From Protula sp. h YS-2021 (lineage: Eukaryota; Annelida; Polychaeta; Sabellida; Serpulidae), in contig OX457029.1 in NCBI GenBank assembly GCA_949752745.1, forward strand, positions 47,298,228 through 47,362,227: DNA of 64,000 nt, given 5' to 3'. Shown piece by piece: positions 58,230 to 64,000 of the stretch. The position numbers and the translations under genes are program-made. The notes under the pieces are model-generated. The model did no database searches, was not told the DNA's origin, and saw only the letters and a program-made list of their open reading frames with translations. Every line of letters starts with the position of its first letter. Position 1 is the first letter of the stretch.

Positions 58230-59640
58230 TGCTGGTGCCTTTTTAGTCATTTAAACTAAGCTTTGTATGCACACTGCTGGTTATTTACATGCTTAATTTA
58301 AAGATTTATAAAATCAAAGCAAATCGCAGAAAAAATGGCAGCATATTCTTTATGTAGAAATTACTGCCTACGGTTCAATTTACAAAAATGAAACTTTTAG
58401 ATTTTGTTTGGAGAGCAACCAGATAATTGTGTAGTAATAATACAATCATTATTTTCCGTCTGGCGGACTAAATACTTATTAAGCACCATTAAGCATTTCA
58501 TACAAAGTTTGCTTTGTAACATATCTGTGGAAAATTGGTTTAGATAAATATAATTTCAAGATAAATAGCTGGGAGACAATGAGTGAGAAAAAAATTCATG
58601 CCATCCATTTCCTAACATTGAGATGTGGGTTGGGGATGGAACGCAATCGATCGAATAACAGTATGACAATAAACTTCAAAATAGAAACTACTAAAAACTT
58701 AGTCATTCCTGATATGGTTTGTTAGATTTTATTAATTCCGTTGTCACACGCACTGTCTATGCATTATAATTAACAATATCATTTAGGTAGGGGATGGAGG
58801 TTGGTGGACAGAGGAAGTGATTATAAGTAACGATACTTCATCAAATTTACTATTTAAACAATGCGCGTTTATTTTGACTTAGCAGCGATATAAGCCTAAA
58901 GAATATCTTTATATATATACATTTTTTATATGTACACAATGTTTGAATGCATGGCATTGTAACATTGTAACATTTGATAACTGTGTAATAAACGAAACTG
59001 TTGAACAAAGCAATGTAACAAAATTAAAGTGTAAGTCTTCGACTATAAAATAAATCGGACGACATTCCATCTTTACAATCTCTGTGTTACTTAGATCACC
59101 ATGATAGACAATGCCATTATCATTGAACATCATTATACCCATAACAAGTGTTTATTGTCGCCATAATCCCCACACTAGCGCTCTGATGGTAACACTATAA
59201 TTATGAAAGGCATTTAGGTAAAGACGTAGCTAACAGTCCCTTATTGTACAGCTGTTTATTGTTAATGCAATCATTCATGTTTAGTACGTTATTTCTAAAT
59301 GTGGCTGAAATTCCTTCATCGCAGAGATAAATTGGCATTCGCGTCGTAACATGCGGCAACACGTTAAAGGAATAAAATATTAACTTTTGCTTTCATGAGT
59401 ACAGCTGCACTTTTTTGACATCCAAATGGTCATACCATGCAGTGCATAAAAGTACATTCAAGATATTTACTTTCTTCAAAATACAGACGAAATTATGCTC
59501 TCATTGCCTGTTGGTCAAAATATGCAAGTTAAGAGATAGTAACATTTTTTGAAGATATATGACACGACCAAGTTTGAGAAGTGGGTTAAAAATAAGATCA
59601 AATTTAGAACTAAACACTTAAACCGCAGGGGATCTGTATG
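58230..59640. other. Non-coding AT-rich DNA, no supported gene
   Basis: Short chance ORFs only. Confidence 0.5.
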
Positions 59641-59663
59641 CTTCTACTTCAAAATCTTGTCCT

Positions 59664-59710
59664 TGCTTATTATTATTATTATTATTATCATTATTATTAT
59701 TATTATATTC
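59664..59710. repeat. (ATT)n microsatellite
   Basis: About 14 TTA units, followed by a T-rich tract. Confidence 0.95.
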
Positions 59711-59849
59711 TTTTATTTTTATTTTTTGTAGTTCATTTTTTCTTTTACAGTTTATTTATTACTGTTAGAATTACCATTATTACCAGGCTTCATTTTTTGT
59801 TGGGGCGTACTCTGACTATGTACGTGAAATTATTCAGAGAGTAAATGGA

Positions 59850-61540
59850 ATCAAATAAAATGAGACTGTCTATAACTGATTTTTTATCAGTTGGGTATTT
59901 AAGAGTACTAAAATGAGAAAAATGTTTTAAATGTTTTCTGTTATATCTATGAGAAAGTTAAGAAATATAGCGACCCCTTCTTGTAACTCTCAAACAGTTA
60001 ACAGGATATAAAATTGCAACTTCTGATTGTACTTGTTACAATGCTGTAAAATCTAATAATAAGACAAACATGTGACATCAAACATTATTTTTATCATGTC
60101 TTATAATTAAGATATATCTTTAAATATTCAGTAAATGTTGAATTGTAAAACCATAAATCGGCGATTAAGTCCTTCAATTTAATAACGACTTATTGAGAGA
60201 AAAGGGGAATTTATTGTTTTTACACGTCAGATATCGCAGTGCATTTTCATCGAAAATATAAAATGTAATGTAAAATTAATTATGGTTAAACCACTGATTT
60301 AAAAAAAAACAAACATTCACAAAAAGGCTGCAGCGCAGCGCTCTATATAATGCAAACAACAATGATTGAATAGCACTGCGTTTTAAGAACATAGCAATGG
60401 GCTACTGCTGTTAATCTTAAATCTAACGTTTAAGATGGAATTTGTACGGAAATTACATTGATGCATCTCTTATTTGACAATTTGTTATTGTATCGCCACT
60501 GAAGTTTCGCTTAAAAGTGAATCAAAATTACCACACTTCGTCTCCCGCTTAGTGTGGGTACAGCTTTGTGTCTTTTTAGACACATTGTACTACAGAGGTA
60601 TTTTTAGCCTCTTAACAGACATTTGTTTGTACCACGTGATAAGGTTTGTCAATGAGCAGACGATATCTTCTAGTTTATGTGTATGTGTAGTCTCTTTTGC
60701 CTGATATTATGCTCTAGATTATATATAAATTAACTAGTCTGATTTCAAAACACTTGGAATACCAGAATCGCTTAGCATATTCTACTTTTCAGAGACAGAA
60801 AGGATCAAACGACGCACGATTAAATGTCCTTGACCTTTTGACATATACCAGTTAAAGTGAGCAGTTTGAAAACGTTCTCCTACAATTTTTAGTTTTTAAA
60901 GATCGCTTCGTGATAACCTGGAAAGAGATACAGTGATTAAAGCATATTCTCTTCTTAATAACACTTAATACTTGACGTTGATGAGCAAAGTTGGCTCCAA
61001 TACTCTTCGCATAATAATGACTAGTCAGTATTATACTTAATTAACACAGAAATGCGTAGAAACCTGCATAAAATGCTTCGTATTCATGATAAACCTTCCC
61101 ACTACAATGTAAACATTGTTGAAATGTAAAATAATATCATTTAATAAGAACGCTATATTTATGGGAAAAAACAATGCAAGCGACAAAAACGATCAATGTG
61201 AATGACATTGAACTGCGTTTAAATCTTCTAGAAAGGTCCATAAAACACTGCCATTTTGTTGGAGCATAGTAATTCTGTTGCACGAGTACTCGAAGAATGT
61301 CTATGTGTGTACGACACAAGCATTATGTCATTCATTGTAACATTAAATGCTCACAGCGATAGTTATTCAGTTTTGTCCACGAATTTAAGTGATGTTCAAC
61401 AAAAATTAGAAATTTCACGGAATTTTTAATGAAATGTAAGCATTTTTAGCATTCAGAGTAACTTGCAGTTACAATGTCTCTGTATAACGCTTTTGCAATT
61501 AATAATGATGTTGTTTGTTGTGTACTTTGCAAAATGAGGG
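59850..61540. other. Non-coding AT-rich DNA, no supported gene
   Basis: No motif-bearing ORF or RNA gene is visible. Confidence 0.5.
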
Positions 61541-61555
61541 TGCTTTTTTCAGGGG

Positions 61556-62180
61556 AACAGGCCCAACCCCCCTTCCCGACCAAACCCCCCCCGGCACTAG
61601 CCCCCCGTCAACCCCCCCCCCGACTAAAACCCCCGGCGGCCTAAACCCTCCCCCAACCCAAAACCCCCCGGTTCTCAGGTCTATTTTACATTTTGCAATT
61701 GCGATACATCCACGTTGTTACACTTCAAATGCCCATTGAAGAGACCACACGGCGTTTAAAATTGCAGTTTCCGAACCACTGAAGGAATTGATCATCACTA
61801 TAAAAGAAACTTCATACATCCATTGATGATAGCACTCAGAGTTTGTACACATTAAAAATTGCAATTCATATGCCCGTTGCGAGATCAGTCGAGTTTACAA
61901 ATTACAATTTCTCTTGCGGTAGATGTGACTTATATCCATTGTGATTCACTTGAATGGGTAATTTAGTGACCAAGATTGCTGTAAAAAATCATGCTACCAT
62001 CATGGAATACATCACATCTGCTAAATGGAAATGCAAAAGATATTGTACCAAGGGCATTTGTACGTAAAGCAAAAAAATCTAGCAAATGGCTATGTTTCGT
62101 ACGAATGCGAAAAGAGGCGCCAGAACACATTTTCTTTGAGAACGGGAGGGGTTTTGGGTCGGGGGGTTTAGGCCTAGACT
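61556..62180. repeat. Inverted-repeat pair with C-rich left arm and G-rich right arm
   Basis: Left arm 61636-61679 (GGCCTAAACCCTCCCCCAAC, then CCAAAACCCCCCGGTTCTCA) is complementary to the right arm 62136-62175 (TGAGAACGGGAGGGGTTTTG, then GGTCGGGGGGTTTAGGCC). The left arm is preceded by further CCCCCCCGGC-type repeats. The 457 bases between have no coding potential. Confidence 0.8.
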
Positions 62181-62199
62181 CTTTTTTTCAGAGCTCTTA

Positions 62200-63040
62200 T
62201 GATAAAGGGTAGCAGTTGAAAAACAATGCCTTAGCCACACCTTTTTAGATCAAGACTATCCTTTTACATCCTTTGCGTCCATACTTTTGCATTTAATATT
62301 ATTCAACAATAGACAAAAAATGCATAAAGATCAATGTTTTATAATACATTGTTTCTTATTAAATATTAGTTCTTAATCAGCTTAAGACAAAGCTGGTAAT
62401 TAACTGTAGAATAATCAAGGCACTATAAGCTGATCTTAAAATCAGTATTTCTTTTATATTCTTTTAATCAACATGATTGACGTCCACTTACTCTCTGTGC
62501 TTCATGCAAAGTTATGCGTCCTTTTATTTTAATTCTTATTTTTATCACTTCGCAAATCCTTTCATATAGACGATAAATGAATTTGTATTGTTTAATAATT
62601 CTGTGTCATTTTATCGACACATGTGAATCGAGTCATACAATACAGTCTTGGTTGAATTAAGATAAGAAACACCATTTGAACTGCAGTGATCACATTAGAA
62701 ATAGAAATAGAAAAAATAGAAATTTAAATAATCTGTTACTTTTAATTTTAAACTGTAATAGGACGCTACAGAGACCAATCTAAAATGTATTAAAACTTCT
62801 ATCCAAATGTCTAATACCCAAATACCTTGTTATATTATATATGTTAAAACAACAGTACGCCTGGGTAATGCTATTTCGGAAAAATTGACAGCTGGAATTG
62901 AGGATAAAACACCGCCACTACTGCCTTAGCTTCACAAAAACCATGGTCTTGTCTGAGGAGTCCGGTATGTTGAGTTTCTTTATACAGTATACCTTGCATT
63001 TTGTACGGGTGTCCCGTGTCCGGAATAATGATGTTCCAGT
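62200..63040. other. Non-coding AT-rich DNA, no supported gene
   Basis: No supported ORF, RNA gene or repeat array. Confidence 0.5.
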
Positions 63041-63070
63041 TTACTATTATTATTATTATTATTATTATTT
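63041..63070. repeat. (ATT)n microsatellite
   Basis: Nine or so TTA units, ending TTTGTATTTAATGG. Confidence 0.9.
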
Positions 63071-63074
63071 GTAT

Positions 63075-64000
63075 TTAATGGAAAGTTTTTGAGAAATTCA
63101 GAGTTTTTTTATTATTATCGCATTATGGGGAGAACTCGTAGTCGAGAAAGTCGCATGAAACTGTAAGCAAAGAAGACAGTTATTCTTATCACAAGGTTAA
63201 ACTTATATTGTTAACATGATAATGTTCAGAAACAATGATGTTTTGATGTAGTTCTATGGTGCAAGGCAAAAGATTAAGCAAACCAGCTCCTTTTAGCAAA
63301 ATTTGGTGAGGTTCCCTGTGCTGTTGATAGGTGATGTGGATGCCTTTACTAGCAAACCAGTCCGAGGAATGTCAAGTATGTGAACAATGTTTTAGTCAAC
63401 TTGGTTATGTTAATATGGAAATCTATAAAAATCTATATGCTTGGATATGAAAAACTAGAAACATATATGAGATACTTATTTTATATTTTACATTATCTTT
63501 CGATTTTATATTAATCTCTATAAAATAATGGCCTGAATGATGCTGAAACCTTCTTTGGACATTAGACACGATTTTTCGTTTTTTTTTTCACATCAAAACA
63601 TAGCTTCTTTCTGTCATTAACGCGACGATTTGGACAAGGAAAGTGTGTCATTCTTGGAGCTTTCTTTTGTATTTCTCGTTGCAGATGATGACAGTTTGGG
63701 AAACAGGACTTTGGCGGTGGGACCTTTGGCTCAGGCACTTTTCTAGGTGGACTTTTATCGGTATAGGATTTATGGCGGTTGAACTTTTGAACTATTTTCC
63801 AAAACATATTTCAGGTGTGTTTTAGGAATTTTCTGATGTTTCTTTTGTGCTATCATCAATAGAAAATTTAGGAAATTCTTTCATGTGATTGATGTTTGTT
63901 TTATGTTTTCAACAATGGGTAAAATAGAAATTGTATGATCTATTGACAAATATCAATTGCAATTTCAAATTGTATTTGAAGAATTACAAATAATTAAATA
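63075..64000. other. Non-coding DNA, no supported gene
   Basis: ORFs at 63562-63825 on both strands lack domains; the minus one is Lys/Pro-rich low complexity. Nothing firm is seen. Confidence 0.5.

Overview
This window is nuclear DNA from an invertebrate animal. It is AT-rich, has a spliced gene with GT/AG introns, many micro- and minisatellites, and decayed copies of several metazoan transposon classes. The sequence does not fix the species. No bacterial-type gene organisation is present.

Region 1 (1-7.5 kb) is a decayed Polinton/Maverick-type (adintovirus-like) integrated virus-like element. A protein-primed DNA polymerase B fragment enters from the left edge on the + strand. It runs head-on into a minus-strand block that, in transcription order from right to left, holds: four accessory ORFs (two paralogous, two rich in Cys), a retroviral-type integrase with a C-terminal chromodomain, an A32/FtsK-like packaging ATPase, a basic protein, a charged protein of unknown role, the penton (minor capsid), a small pX/VI-like core protein, the major capsid protein, and a 28-residue remnant of the cysteine protease. 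Most of these genes carry frameshifts or stops, so the copy is dead. Viral packing survives as two 4-base ATGA stop/start overlaps.

Region 2 (7.5-12.7 kb) is repeat-rich: a 120-bp tandem array, an exact 42-bp array, a (GT)n tract, two tRNA-Thr-like sequences, a 5'-truncated non-LTR retrotransposon with an altered catalytic motif, and a (CA)n/(TA)n tract.

Region 3 (13.1-19.7 kb) holds the only clear host gene. It is a nine-exon glycosyltransferase family 49 gene (B4GAT1/LARGE-like), and the exon phases join to an uninterrupted 427-residue type II membrane protein. A degenerate copy of its first exon lies inside intron 1.

Region 4 (19.7-37.4 kb) is mostly non-coding AT-rich DNA. It contains a family of ~125-bp repeats, a tRNA-derived SINE-like sequence, one possible orphan exon and a decayed Tc1/mariner transposase.

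Region 5 (37.5-44.3 kb) contains a complete-looking hAT transposon with terminal inverted repeats, a one-intron 782-residue uninterrupted transposase and an N-terminal PIP-box-like motif. It is followed by a CTCF-like motif, a 577-bp inverted-repeat element, and a ~45-bp minisatellite that contains a 138-bp hAT-like MITE.

Region 6 (44.3-64 kb) has no gene I can support. It is a patchwork of simple repeats, a 139-bp tandem array rich in nuclear-receptor-type half sites, ATATCTAAAATT-type repeats, G/C hairpins and an inverted-repeat pair.
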